Shown here piece by piece: positions 1 to 8,473 of a DNA stretch of 64,000 nt. A program made the translations under genes and the position numbers. This DNA is from DATJPY01 sp035506135 (GTDB lineage Bacteria; Myxococcota_A; UBA9160; PR03), in the NCBI GenBank assembly GCA_035506135.1, contig DATJPY010000007.1, positions 1-64,000 on the forward strand, read 5' to 3'. Position 1 is the stretch's first letter. Each line of letters starts with the position of its first letter. Below the pieces are notes generated by a model. It ran no database searches. It was not told the origin of the DNA and was given only the letters and a program-made list of their open reading frames with translations.

Positions 1-703
1 TCGAGAGGTCGCTCGCCAGGAAGACGATCAGCGGCGCGACGTGCTTCGGAGACATGCGCTCCTTGAAGGCCTCGTTCTTCGCCATCGGCAGGTCCTCGGT
101 CATGCGGGTCAGCGCCACCGGCGCGATGGCGTTCACGCGGATGCCGAACTTCTGGCCCTCGAGCGCGAGACAGCGCGTCAGCCCGGCGATGCCCGCCTTG
201 GCGGCGCCGTAATTGGTCTGGCCGAAGTTGCCCTCGAGGCCCGAGGTCGACGAGGTGTTGATGATCGAGCCGCCGCTCTCCTGCTCGCGCATCCGCTGGA
301 ACACCGGCTGCGTCACGCAGAAGGCGCCCTTCAGGTGCACGGCGATCACGGAGTCCCACTCCGCCTCGCTCATCTTGGCGAGCGTCTTGTCGCGCAGGAT
401 GCCGGCGTTGTTCACGAGCACGTCGACGCGGCCGAAGGCGTCGACGGCGGTCTTCAGGATGCCCTGCCCGCCCGCGACGGTGGAGACGCTGTCGTAGTTG
501 GCGACGGCGGTGCCGCCCGCCTTGCGGATCTCCTCGACCACCGCATCGGCCATGCTATGGCCGGCGCCCGAGCCGTCGCGGGTGCCGCCGAGATCGTTCA
601 CCACCACGGCCGCTCCGGCCGCCGCCAGCGCGAGCGCGTGCTCGCGCCCGATGCCGCCGCCCGAGCCCGTCACGATCGCCACCTTGCCGTCGAGAAGACC
701 CAT
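1..703 (-). CDS. SDR-family 3-hydroxyacyl-CoA dehydrogenase-like protein (partial)
   Basis: Classical short-chain dehydrogenase reading off the left edge, so the C-terminus is missing; about 234 codons are visible. The start is ATG at 701-703. The Rossmann motif TGSGGGIG is near residue 12, followed by VVVNDLGG, then NNAGILRD, and the catalytic Ser and Tyr-x3-Lys lie in SSTSGLEGNFGQTNYGAAK. The wording around NNAGILRD and GNFGQTNY closely resembles the dehydrogenase domain of peroxisomal multifunctional enzyme type 2 (HSD17B4), which oxidises 3-hydroxyacyl-CoA. Such stand-alone SDRs usually serve beta-oxidation-like pathways, which suits the acyl-CoA dehydrogenases at the other end of the window. 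The exact substrate is inferred. Confidence 0.88.
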   Translation of the reverse strand, partial: MGLLDGKVAIVTGSGGGIGREHALALAAAGAAVVVNDLGGTRDGSGAGHSMADAVVEEIRKAGGTAVANYDSVSTVAGGQGILKTAVDAFGRVDVLVNNAGILRDKTLAKMSEAEWDSVIAVHLKGAFCVTQPVFQRMREQESGGSIINTSSTSGLEGNFGQTNYGAAKAGIAGLTRCLALEGQKFGIRVNAIAPVALTRMTEDLPMAKNEAFKERMSPKHVAPLIVFLASDLS

Positions 704-806
704 GGATCGCCTCCTTCCAGCGCGAGGGAAGCCAGGCTACCCGCTCGCCGCGCGGCGCTCAAGCGCCGGCGAGCACGCTCTCCGCGCGCTCCAGGAGCGC
801 GATCGC

Positions 807-1688
807 TCAGGCAAAGAGCAGCGTGCGCAGCGTCGCGTGCGGGCGGAAGCCGAGCTTGGCGTAGAGCGCGAGGGCCGGCTCGTTGCCGTCCACCACCGAG
901 AGCTGGACGTGATCGGCGCCGGCCTGGAAGGCCGCGCGACAGAGCGCGCGGACGCCCTGCGCGGCCAGGCCCCGGCGCCGCGCGTCGGGCCAGGTGTAGA
1001 TGCCCTGCAGCAGCCAGCCCTCGCGCAGTCGCACGTCTGCGTAGCCGACCCAGGCGACGCGTCCCTCCCTCTCGGCGACGAGCGCACGGGCGAGGCGCGC
1101 GCCGACCCAGCGGCGGAAGCCGCGCGGATCGCCGAGGAACGGGTCCGGCCGCCCCTCCTCGCGCAGGCTCGCGCGCGCGGCCTCGACGAGCGGCTCGAGG
1201 TCGGAGGCCACGGCGGGCCGCACGCGGGCGCCGCCGCGCGCATCGGGCGTCGGCTCCGCGCCGACCTCGAGGACGAGCGACGCCTCGGTGCGGTCGACCA
1301 GCGCCCGGCGGCCGCGCTGGGCGAGCCGCGCCCAGAGCGGATCGACGCGATCCACCGCGCTGCGCACGAGCCCGGTGCCGATGTTGGAGAGCGGCCCGAG
1401 CAGCGCCTCGAGCGCGCCGGGGTCCGGGCTGGACTCGATCACGACGGTCGGGCGAAGCGCCGCGAGCCCCGCCAATCGGTCGCCGCGCCACGCCGCGAGC
1501 ACCTCGGCCTCGACGTCGGCGGTGGACGGAGCGCCGATCTGCCGCACCAGGTCCATGAGGAACAGATCGTCGCGCGCGCTCGCCCGCAGCCGGCCGAGCG
1601 CGGCCTCCCGATCGCGCGCGCGCAGCGCGCGCACGCGGATCGGGACCGAGCGGGTCCGTGCGTCGGGAGCGGTCGCCACGCGCAGCAC
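807..1688 (-). CDS. GNAT-family N-acetyltransferase
   Basis: A 293-residue protein with a GTG start at 1686-1688. The C-terminal half is a GNAT fold: the segment GIYTWPDARRRGLAAQG carries the acetyl-CoA pyrophosphate-binding R/Q-x-x-G-x-G/A type loop, and VVDGNEPALALYAKLGF is the usual last strand and helix. The N-terminal ~130 residues look like a degenerate second GNAT-like domain, as in two-domain family members. The substrate cannot be told. It lies 16 bases downstream of the biotinyl-domain gene on the same strand, so the two are probably co-transcribed. Confidence 0.8.
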   Translation of the reverse strand: MLRVATAPDARTRSVPIRVRALRARDREAALGRLRASARDDLFLMDLVRQIGAPSTADVEAEVLAAWRGDRLAGLAALRPTVVIESSPDPGALEALLGPLSNIGTGLVRSAVDRVDPLWARLAQRGRRALVDRTEASLVLEVGAEPTPDARGGARVRPAVASDLEPLVEAARASLREEGRPDPFLGDPRGFRRWVGARLARALVAEREGRVAWVGYADVRLREGWLLQGIYTWPDARRRGLAAQGVRALCRAAFQAGADHVQLSVVDGNEPALALYAKLGFRPHATLRTLLFA

Positions 1689-1704
1689 TCCCTCGGGTGG
1701 GTGC

Positions 1705-1923
1705 CTAGCCGTCGATGACCGCCAGCACCGCGCCCTCTTCGATGCTGTCGCCCTCGCGGACGCGGATCTCGGCGATGCGCCCAGCGCACGGGGCCTCGAC
1801 CGGGATCTCCATCTTCATCGACTCGAGGATCAAGATCGCCTCGCCCTCCGCGACCGCTTCCCCGACCGCCTTCTCGATCTTCCAGACGTTGCCCGTGATC
1901 TGCGCCTCGACCGGGGTCGCCAT
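1705..1923 (-). CDS. Stand-alone biotin/lipoyl-attachment domain protein
   Basis: A 72-residue protein that is essentially one biotinyl domain. The motif ESMKME holds the lysine normally biotinylated (family consensus EAMKM), and PVEAPCAGRIAEIRVREGD is the second hammerhead strand pair. The ATG at 1921-1923 is preferred; the open frame continues 27 codons upstream but without family resemblance. Free 70-residue biotinyl proteins act as carboxyl carriers for acyl-CoA carboxylases whose other subunits are encoded elsewhere; no carboxylase subunit lies in this window. Divergent from ffh, 134 bases away. Confidence 0.85.
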   Translation of the reverse strand: MATPVEAQITGNVWKIEKAVGEAVAEGEAILILESMKMEIPVEAPCAGRIAEIRVREGDSIEEGAVLAVIDG

Positions 1924-2057
1924 CGCTGCCCTCGCCCGCAGCGGCGCCTGCGCTCCGAGCATCGGAGGGCAGCGGCGGCCACCGGGAGCCCACGGCTCTA
2001 GCACGGAGGATAATGGGAAGGCAACGGGGCGAGCCCTTCCTTATCCTGCGGCCCGCC

Positions 2058-3569
2058 ATGCTCGAGACCCTGACGCGCGGCTTCAGCGCCGCTCGCGAGC
2101 GCCTGCAGGGCGTGCGCGAGATCTCCGACGAGAACCTGACGGAAGCGCTGCGCGAGGTGCGCGCCTCGCTGCTCGAGGCCGACGTCGACCTCGGCGTCGT
2201 GCGCGGCTTCCTCGATCGCGTGCGGGAGCGCGCGCTCGGCGAGAAGGTGCGCACCAAGGTGCGCGACAAGACCGGGAAGCTGCTCCGCGTCACGCCGGGC
2301 CAGCACTTCGTCGCGATCGCGCAGGACGAGCTGGTGAAGCTGATGGGACCGGTCGACACCCGGCTGGCGCGCGACAAGCGCGGTGCCGTCTCGGTGATGC
2401 TGCTCGGCCTCCAGGGCGTCGGGAAGACCACCGTCGCGGCCAAGCTCGCCCGCCACCTGCAGCGACAGCAGCGCCGCCCGCTCCTGGTCGCGGCCGACGT
2501 GCAGCGCCCCGCCGCCGTGCTCCAGCTCCAGCAGCTCGGCGCTCGCATCGAGGTGCCCGTGCACGCGGGCGCGGCCGGCGAGGCGGCGCCCGCGATCTGC
2601 GCGGCGGCGGCCGAGCGCGCCCGGCGCGAGGGCTTCGACGCGATCGTCTACGACACGGCGGGCCGGCTCGCGATCGACGACGAGCTGATGAACGAGCTCG
2701 CGGAGCTGCGCGAGCGGGCGGCGCCGGCCAACGCCCTCCTGGTCTGCGACGCGCTGATGGGGCGCGACGCCGTGAACGTCGCGCAGGCGTTCGCGGAGCG
2801 GCTGCCGATCGACGGCCTCGTGCTCACCAAGCTCGACGGCGACGCGCGCGGTGGCGCGGCGCTCGCCGTGAAGGCCGTGACCGGCGTCCCGATCAAGTTC
2901 CTCGGCACCGGGGAGTCGCTCGACCGGATCGAGACCTTCCGCCCGGAGGGGCTCGCGTCGCGCATCCTCGGCATGGGCGACATCGTCGGTCTGGTCGAGG
3001 ACTTCGAGCAGGTCGCCGACGCAAAGCAGGCGGAGGAGGACGCGGCGCGCATCCTGCGCGGCCGCTTCGGGATGGACGACCTGCTGACACAGCTCCGGAT
3101 CATCGGGAAGATGGGGCCGCTGCGGGACGTGATGGCGAAGCTGCCCGGCCTCGGGAAGCTGGCCGAGCACGTCGACGAGCGCGAGCTCGGCAAGGTCGAG
3201 GCGATGATCCAGTCGATGACGCCGGCCGAGCGCGGCGAGCCGGACGTGATCGACCGCAGCCGCGCCTCGCGCATCGCGCGCGGGAGCGGCCGCCAGCAGA
3301 GCGAGGTGCTGGACCTGGTCAAGCGCTTCGGGCAGATGCGCGAGGTGATGGCCGCGCTCGGCGGCGGAGGCGGCGGTCTGCTGTCGCGCGTGCCCGGGCT
3401 CGGCCGGCTCGCCGGAGCCGGAGGCGCCGATCCGGCGCTGCTCGCGGGCCTCGGCGGCGGGCCGGGCGGGCGCGGGATCAGCGCGAGCGCGCTCGCCCGC
3501 AAGCGCCAGCTCGCCAAGAAGAAGCGCAAGCAGCAGCGGAAGGACCGCAAGAAGGGTCGCCGCCGCTGA
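2058..3569 (+). CDS. ffh: Signal recognition particle protein Ffh
   Basis: A 503-residue SRP GTPase that binds 4.5S RNA and signal sequences and targets inner-membrane and secreted proteins to FtsY and SecYEG. The N domain spans about residues 1-95. The G domain follows, with P-loop GLQGVGKTT at about 117-125, DTAGR, and TKLDGDARGG. The methionine-rich M domain begins after about residue 300 and ends in a basic tail (KKKRKQQRKDRKKGRRR). ATG at 2058 matches the family N-terminus (MLETLTRGF); an in-frame start 15 codons upstream is unlikely. The length is slightly above E. coli Ffh because of a glycine-rich linker before the basic tail. Confidence 0.97.
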   Translation: MLETLTRGFSAARERLQGVREISDENLTEALREVRASLLEADVDLGVVRGFLDRVRERALGEKVRTKVRDKTGKLLRVTPGQHFVAIAQDELVKLMGPVDTRLARDKRGAVSVMLLGLQGVGKTTVAAKLARHLQRQQRRPLLVAADVQRPAAVLQLQQLGARIEVPVHAGAAGEAAPAICAAAAERARREGFDAIVYDTAGRLAIDDELMNELAELRERAAPANALLVCDALMGRDAVNVAQAFAERLPIDGLVLTKLDGDARGGAALAVKAVTGVPIKFLGTGESLDRIETFRPEGLASRILGMGDIVGLVEDFEQVADAKQAEEDAARILRGRFGMDDLLTQLRIIGKMGPLRDVMAKLPGLGKLAEHVDERELGKVEAMIQSMTPAERGEPDVIDRSRASRIARGSGRQQSEVLDLVKRFGQMREVMAALGGGGGGLLSRVPGLGRLAGAGGADPALLAGLGGGPGGRGISASALARKRQLAKKKRKQQRKDRKKGRRR

Positions 3570-3576
3570 CCGGCCA

Positions 3577-3606
3577 TTGCCGGAGCGGCGTCCGCCTCTC
3601 TAGAAT
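3577..3606 (+). promoter_or_regulatory. Candidate sigma70-type promoter for the lytic transglycosylase gene
   Basis: TTGCCG at 3577-3582 and TAGAAT at 3601-3606 are 18 bases apart in the gap after ffh. The same -10 hexamer followed by GC recurs before ftsZ. No start-site data are available. Confidence 0.4.
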
Positions 3607-3769
3607 GCTGCGATCGCGGGCATCGGATCCGATCCCCCCGTTCGATCCCGTCGTTCCGATCCGTCGTGGGTCCCGCCACCGTGGAGTGTGCGCGGGACGC
3701 GATCGACTGCGAGGAGCGCGCCGTTCGCGGCTCAGGGCAACCTGTCGCGTGGCCGATCCAGGGGTTCCG

Positions 3770-5497
3770 ATGCGCAGAGGTCTCGCCATCGCGCTGGCTG
3801 CGGCCGCCTGGTCGGCCATCGCGCTCGCGCCCGCGTGGGCCGGAGCCCCCACGGCCAAGAGGAGCGCGGCCGACAAGCCTGCGGCGGCGGGCGCCGCTGC
3901 ATCGCCGCCCGCAGCACCGGCGCCGGCCGCACCGCCCGCTCCGACCCCGGCGCAGATCGCCGCCGCGGCCGAGGCGGCGGAGCGCGCCCGTCTCGACAAG
4001 CTCTTCCCGCGCCCGGCAGCGATCGAGCCGCGCGTCGAGTTCTGGACCCGGGTCTACAGCGAGGTCGAGGGCTCGGGCGGGCTGATCCACGACTCCGAGT
4101 CGCTCGACCTCGTCTACGAGGTGCTGCGCTGGCCGCGCGACACGCCCGACCGCGAATCCTCGCAGCGGGTCGAGGCCGCCAAGCGGCGCTACCGCGAGAT
4201 CCTGCTGCGCCTCGCCGCGGGACCGCGCACCGGGCTCGGTCCCGAGGAGCGCCGCGTGCTGGCGCTCTTCCCGCCCGGCGTCTCGTCGCGGACGCTGCGC
4301 GAGGCCGCCGACGACATCCGCTTCCAGCGCGGCCAGGCCGACAAGTTCCGCGCGGGCCTCGTTCGGTCCGGGCAGTGGGAGGACCACATCGAGCGCGTGT
4401 TCCGCGAGCGCGGGCTGCCGCCCGAGCTCGCGGCGCTGCCGCACGTCGAGTCATCCTTCAACCCGCTCGCCCGCTCGCACGCCGGCGCCGCCGGCCTCTG
4501 GCAGTTCATGCCGTCGACGGGGCGGCGCTTCCTGCGCATCGACCGCGCCGCCGACGACCGCATGGACCCTCTCCGATCGAGCGAGGCGGCCGCCAGCTTT
4601 CTGCGCGAGAGCTACGACATGACCGGCACCTGGCCGCTCGCGCTCACCGGCTGGAACCACGGTCCAGGTGGGGTCGCCCGTGCGGTGCGCCAGCTCGGCA
4701 CGCGCGACATCGACGTCATCATCGACCGCTACGAGAGCAACAGCTTCGGCTTCGCCTCGCGCAACTTCTACTGCGAGTTCCTGGCGGCGCTCGACGTCGA
4801 CCGGCACGCCGAGCGCTACTTCGGCCGGCTGCAGCGCGACCCGGCCCCCGAGACCGAGACGGTGACGACCGACTACTACTACCGCGCGGGCTCCCTGGCG
4901 CGCGCCTTCGGCGTCGAGACCGATCTGCTGCGCGACCTGAACCTGGGGCTTCGCGAGTCGGTCTGGAGCGGGCAGCAGCTCGTGCCGAAGGGCTATCCGG
5001 TGCGCTTCCCGCGCGTGGCCAGCCGGCCGGCACCCGCCCTGGTGCTGGCGTCGATCCCGGCCAACGAGCGCCTCGCGCAGCCGCGCCAGGAGCAACACTA
5101 CAAGGTGCAGCGAGGCGACACGCTGGCGAAGGTCGCGAGCCGCTTCGGGGTCGACCCGGCGGCGCTCGCCCGCGCCAACCACCTGAGGGCCGACCGGCGT
5201 CTGCACGCCGGGCAGCGCCTCCGCATCCCGGAGAGCGGCGGGGGCGAGCGGGTCGCCGCGCAGAGCGCCTCCTCCCCGCAGTGGGCCGCGCAGGGCTCGC
5301 ACTCGGCGAAGGCGAAGAAGGCGACGGCGACGGCGCACGCCAGCCGCAGCCACAAGGTCCGCCGCGGCGAGACGCTCTCCTCGATCGCCAAACGCCACGG
5401 GATCCCCCTGGCCCAGCTCGCCGCCGCCAACAACCTCTCGCCCAAGCAGCGCATCCGCGTCGGCCAGGTGCTCCGGGTCCCGGCTCCGGGGAGCTAG
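3770..5497 (+). CDS. mltD: MltD-like membrane-bound lytic murein transglycosylase with two LysM domains
   Basis: A 575-residue exported enzyme that cleaves the MurNAc-GlcNAc bond of peptidoglycan to give 1,6-anhydro ends. The start ATG at 3770 opens a signal peptide (MRRGLAIALAAAAWSAIALA) followed by an Ala/Pro-rich linker. The SLT/goose-lysozyme-type domain has the catalytic glutamate E227 in HVESSFNP, then GAAGLWQFMPSTGR and TGWNHGPGG. Two LysM repeats close the protein, at roughly residues 442-488 (YKVQRGDTLAKVASRFGV) and 527-571 (HKVRRGETLSSIAKRHGI). Unlike E. coli MltD there is no obvious lipobox cysteine, so it may be periplasmic rather than lipidated. It has its own candidate promoter and is monocistronic. 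Confidence 0.92.
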   Translation: MRRGLAIALAAAAWSAIALAPAWAGAPTAKRSAADKPAAAGAAASPPAAPAPAAPPAPTPAQIAAAAEAAERARLDKLFPRPAAIEPRVEFWTRVYSEVEGSGGLIHDSESLDLVYEVLRWPRDTPDRESSQRVEAAKRRYREILLRLAAGPRTGLGPEERRVLALFPPGVSSRTLREAADDIRFQRGQADKFRAGLVRSGQWEDHIERVFRERGLPPELAALPHVESSFNPLARSHAGAAGLWQFMPSTGRRFLRIDRAADDRMDPLRSSEAAASFLRESYDMTGTWPLALTGWNHGPGGVARAVRQLGTRDIDVIIDRYESNSFGFASRNFYCEFLAALDVDRHAERYFGRLQRDPAPETETVTTDYYYRAGSLARAFGVETDLLRDLNLGLRESVWSGQQLVPKGYPVRFPRVASRPAPALVLASIPANERLAQPRQEQHYKVQRGDTLAKVASRFGVDPAALARANHLRADRRLHAGQRLRIPESGGGERVAAQSASSPQWAAQGSHSAKAKKATATAHASRSHKVRRGETLSSIAKRHGIPLAQLAAANNLSPKQRIRVGQVLRVPAPGS

Positions 5498-5738
5498 CCG
5501 GCTCGAGTGGGAGCCCTTACCCACGACGACTCCCGTGCGGGGAGCTCTCCTTCCTCTCCAAGGCCGATACCCGACCGTCTGCACCCCCTCCGGGCCGCGC
5601 AGGAAACCGGCAGGTATCCTGAAGGCCTCTCATCGGCACCCACTCCGTAGCCGAGGCGCTCTCGGCCCGAGTCGGTCTTGCGTACACTTTGCTGATGCTC
5701 GCCTCGGCATTCGCGAGGCGACTGCGGATGGGGGCCCG

Positions 5739-7562
5739 ATGGGATACGTCCTCGGCATCTCGGCCTACTACCACGACTCGGCGGCGGCGCTGGTCCGTGA
5801 GGGCGAAATCCTCGCGGCGGCCCAGGAGGAGCGCTTCTCGCGCCGGAAGCACGATCCGCGCTTCCCCGAGCGCGCCATCAACTACTGCCTCGGCGAGGCG
5901 TTCATCGATCCGAGCGAGCTGGATGCCGTCGTCTTCTACGACAGCCCGCTCCTGACGCTCGATCGGATGGTCAAGAACGCCTTGACCGCGGCGCCTGGCG
6001 GACGCGGCCAATTCGTGTCGGCGTGTCGCACGCTGCTGGGGACGAAGGCCCGCCTGGCGCAGGACCTGGAGATGGCGCTGGGGACGACGCCTCGTCTCCT
6101 CGTGACTCACCACCACATGGCTCACGCGGCGAGCTGCTTCTACCCCTCGCCCTTCGAGCACGCGGCGATCCTGACCATCGACGGCGTGGGCGAGTGGGCC
6201 ACCTGCACCCTGGGCGTCGGGCGGGGATCCCATATCGAGCTGCTCGAGGAGCTCAAGTATCCCCACTCCCTGGGACTGCTCTACAGCGCGTTCACCTACT
6301 ACTGTGGCTTCAAGGTGAACTCGGGCGAGTACAAGCTGATGGGCCTCGCTCCGTATGGAGAGCCCCGCTACGCGTCGTTGATTCGGGACGAGCTCGTTCA
6401 CGTCCTCGACGATGGCTCGTTCCGCCTCGACATGAGCGCCTTCGGCTACCTGGACTCGCCGCTCATGATCAACGCGCGCTTCGAGAAGCTCTTCGGGGGC
6501 CCCGCGCGCGATCCCGAGACGAGGATCACGCGGCGGGAGATGGACATCGCCGCCTCCGTCCAGCAGGTGACGGAGGAGATCGTGCTGAAGCTGGCCGCCC
6601 ACGCGACGAAGCTCGCGGGGTCGAGGAACCTCGTGATGGCCGGTGGCGTCGCGCTCAACTGCGTGGCCAACGGGCGCGTGCGACGCGAGTCGGGCGTCGA
6701 CGGCCTCTTCGTGCAGCCGGCGGCCAGCGACTCGGGCGGTGCGCTCGGCGCGGCCCTGCTGGTCTCGCACCAGCTGTTCGGCGCGCCCCGTGTCCGCTTC
6801 GAGCGGGACGGGCTCAAGGGAAGCCTGCTCGGCCCGGCGTTCTCGAGCCACGAGGTGGCTGCGTTCGTCGAGCGCCAGGACGCGCCGAGCGTCCGCATCG
6901 CCGATCCCGACGAGCGTGCGCGCATCGTCGCAGGCGCTCTGGCGGACGGTCTGGCGGTGGGGTTCTTCAGCGGACGCATGGAGTTCGGGCCTCGCGCGCT
7001 GGGCGCCCGCTCGATCCTCGGCGACCCGCGGCGGCCCGAGATGCAGAGCCGGATGAACCTCAAGATCAAGTACCGCGAGAGCTTCCGCCCCTTCGCTCCG
7101 GCCGTCCTGGCCGAGCACGCCGCCGAATACTTCGAGCTCGAGGGCGACAGCCCCTACATGCTCCTGGTGGCCCCGGTCCGGTCGCAGAGACGCCTGCCGA
7201 TGCAGCGACGCGTCGGTGACGGGGACGACATGCTGGCGATCCTCAACCAGCCTCGCAGCGACGTCCCCGCCGTGACCCACGTGGACTACAGTGCGCGCGT
7301 GCAGACCGTGGGGGAGGACGCGAATCCCGAGTTCCGCCGGCTCCTGAGCGCGTTCTACGAGAAGACCGGTTGTCCGGTCCTGATCAACACGTCGTTCAAC
7401 GTGCGCGGAGAGCCGATCGTCGGCTCTCCCGACGACGCGTATCGCTGCTTCATGCGCACGGAGATGGACCTGCTCGTTCTCGAGGATCACCTGCTGTGGA
7501 AGCGGGAGCAGCCGTCGCGACCCAGCGACGACAAGTGGAAGGAAGAATATGAGCTCGATTGA
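5739..7562 (+). CDS. NodU/TobZ-family O-carbamoyltransferase
   Basis: A 607-residue enzyme of the NodU/CmcH/TobZ family, which moves the carbamoyl group of carbamoyl phosphate via carbamoyl-adenylate to a hydroxyl of a sugar or natural product. ATG at 5739 gives the typical N-terminus GYVLGISAYYHDSAAALV. The metal-binding HHHMAHAASCFYPS motif lies near residues 124-137, and GGVALNCVANG and GPRALGARSILGDPR are hallmark segments of the Kae1-like and C-terminal domains. Length is normal. It overlaps the next gene by 14 bases. The GC content of this locus is visibly lower than in the flanking housekeeping genes, hinting at a transferred or specialised-metabolism cassette. The acceptor molecule is unknown. 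Confidence 0.92.
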   Translation: MGYVLGISAYYHDSAAALVREGEILAAAQEERFSRRKHDPRFPERAINYCLGEAFIDPSELDAVVFYDSPLLTLDRMVKNALTAAPGGRGQFVSACRTLLGTKARLAQDLEMALGTTPRLLVTHHHMAHAASCFYPSPFEHAAILTIDGVGEWATCTLGVGRGSHIELLEELKYPHSLGLLYSAFTYYCGFKVNSGEYKLMGLAPYGEPRYASLIRDELVHVLDDGSFRLDMSAFGYLDSPLMINARFEKLFGGPARDPETRITRREMDIAASVQQVTEEIVLKLAAHATKLAGSRNLVMAGGVALNCVANGRVRRESGVDGLFVQPAASDSGGALGAALLVSHQLFGAPRVRFERDGLKGSLLGPAFSSHEVAAFVERQDAPSVRIADPDERARIVAGALADGLAVGFFSGRMEFGPRALGARSILGDPRRPEMQSRMNLKIKYRESFRPFAPAVLAEHAAEYFELEGDSPYMLLVAPVRSQRRLPMQRRVGDGDDMLAILNQPRSDVPAVTHVDYSARVQTVGEDANPEFRRLLSAFYEKTGCPVLINTSFNVRGEPIVGSPDDAYRCFMRTEMDLLVLEDHLLWKREQPSRPSDDKWKEEYELD

Positions 7563-7920
7563 GTCGGAAGAGTCCGTCCAGCTGGGTGGCGAGCTGTTCG
7601 ATGCGGTGGTGGCGCCGCGTGCCGAAGCCCGGCGAGCGTCCGGCGCGGAGCCGTACTTTCCGCTCCGGCGCGAGCCGGACGCCCTCACGTACTTCGTCTC
7701 CCCCGACGTTCGCGTGATGGCACCCGCCGACTTCGAGCTTCCGGGCGGCGGCGAGCCCAAGGGATTGATCGATGCCCTCGTCGCGTTCTGGCATGCCCAG
7801 GGCGAGAGGGAGCTCGCCGCGGCGATGGCGGGCCGCCTGCACTCGATCGCCGAAGCGCTCGGTCGAGAAGCAGCCGAGGCCGACGGCAGCGTCGACGTCC
7901 TCTGCTACACGCTGTTCTGA
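7549..7920 (+). CDS. Hypothetical protein in the carbamoyltransferase locus
   Basis: A 123-residue soluble protein, no family recognised. The start ATG lies inside the end of the carbamoyltransferase gene (14-base overlap), so translation is probably coupled. No signal peptide or membrane segment is seen. The middle (LTYFVSPDVRVMAPADFEL) and a helical C-terminal half (LIDALVAFWHAQGERELAAAMAGRLHS) suggest a small alpha/beta or helical accessory protein. Its fixed place between the carbamoyltransferase and the next small gene suggests it serves the same pathway. Other carbamoyltransferase loci carry small SxtJ/DUF5989 proteins at this position, but this sequence does not resemble them. Confidence 0.75.
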   Translation: MSSIESEESVQLGGELFDAVVAPRAEARRASGAEPYFPLRREPDALTYFVSPDVRVMAPADFELPGGGEPKGLIDALVAFWHAQGERELAAAMAGRLHSIAEALGREAAEADGSVDVLCYTLF

Positions 7921-7939
7921 CGATCTCCGGAAAAGCAAC

Positions 7940-8467
7940 ATGGCACTCCACGACGAGATCGATCGCGACATGTGGACGTGGATCCGCGAGTTCGTCACGG
8001 TCCCGAACGAGTTCTACCACGACAAGTTCGCACCTTGTCCCTACGCGCTGAAGGCGGTCATGTCGGGGACGGTGGACGTGGCGGTGTGGGGCTCGGGGGA
8101 CGTCCGCAAGTTCATCCGCGAGCAAGCGGCGGGCATGCGCGACAACCCGAAGCTCACCACGCGGGTCATGGCCTTCCCGCCGCGGACGCAATGGGCCTGG
8201 GGGATCAGCGAGTTCGTCGAAGAGCTGAACATGGAGATGATCCCAGACAACGTCTTCCTCAACACGGGCATCGCGAAGACCACGAGGAGCCGATACCCCG
8301 GCTCGGGCGGGAAGCCCTACTTCATCGTGGTCGCCAACAGCCTCGACGCCGTGCTGAAGGGCGCCGAAGCGCTGCAAGGGACCGATTACTACGCCAACTG
8401 GCCCCGCGAACACTACGAGATCGTCGTCGAGCGACGGGCGCGCCTGGCGAAGCTCTACGGAAGGTAG
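7940..8467 (+). CDS. Hypothetical protein, 175 aa, between carbamoyltransferase and SGNH hydrolase
   Basis: A 175-residue soluble protein beginning at ATG 7940 (MALHDEIDRDMWTW). No family recognised. Visible features are a Phe-Ala-Pro-Cys-Pro-Tyr segment near residue 32, a strand-like stretch VDVAVWGSGD, many tryptophans (TQWAWGISEF) and a C-terminal PREHYEIVVERRARL helix. The single Cys in a CP motif after an N-terminal helix vaguely recalls DUF1415-type proteins, but I cannot support that assignment. It is 19 bases after the preceding gene and 6 bases before the SGNH gene, so all four genes form one operon. Confidence 0.75.
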   Translation: MALHDEIDRDMWTWIREFVTVPNEFYHDKFAPCPYALKAVMSGTVDVAVWGSGDVRKFIREQAAGMRDNPKLTTRVMAFPPRTQWAWGISEFVEELNMEMIPDNVFLNTGIAKTTRSRYPGSGGKPYFIVVANSLDAVLKGAEALQGTDYYANWPREHYEIVVERRARLAKLYGR

Positions 8468-8473
8468 TCGAGC

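Noticed and set aside
2648..4444. A 598-codon minus-strand frame
   Set aside because: Antisense to ffh and the transglycosylase; low-complexity, no motifs.
1715..5497. A 1260-codon open frame spanning ffh and the transglycosylase
   Set aside because: Only its last 575 codons (from 3770) resemble a protein; the rest is an Arg/Ala-rich out-of-frame reading of ffh, as expected at about 70% GC.
5498..5738. Terminator or small gene between the transglycosylase and carbamoyltransferase genes
   Set aside because: Only a 5-bp stem (gtggg/cccac) and a short palindrome; open frames here have no ribosome site or resemblance.
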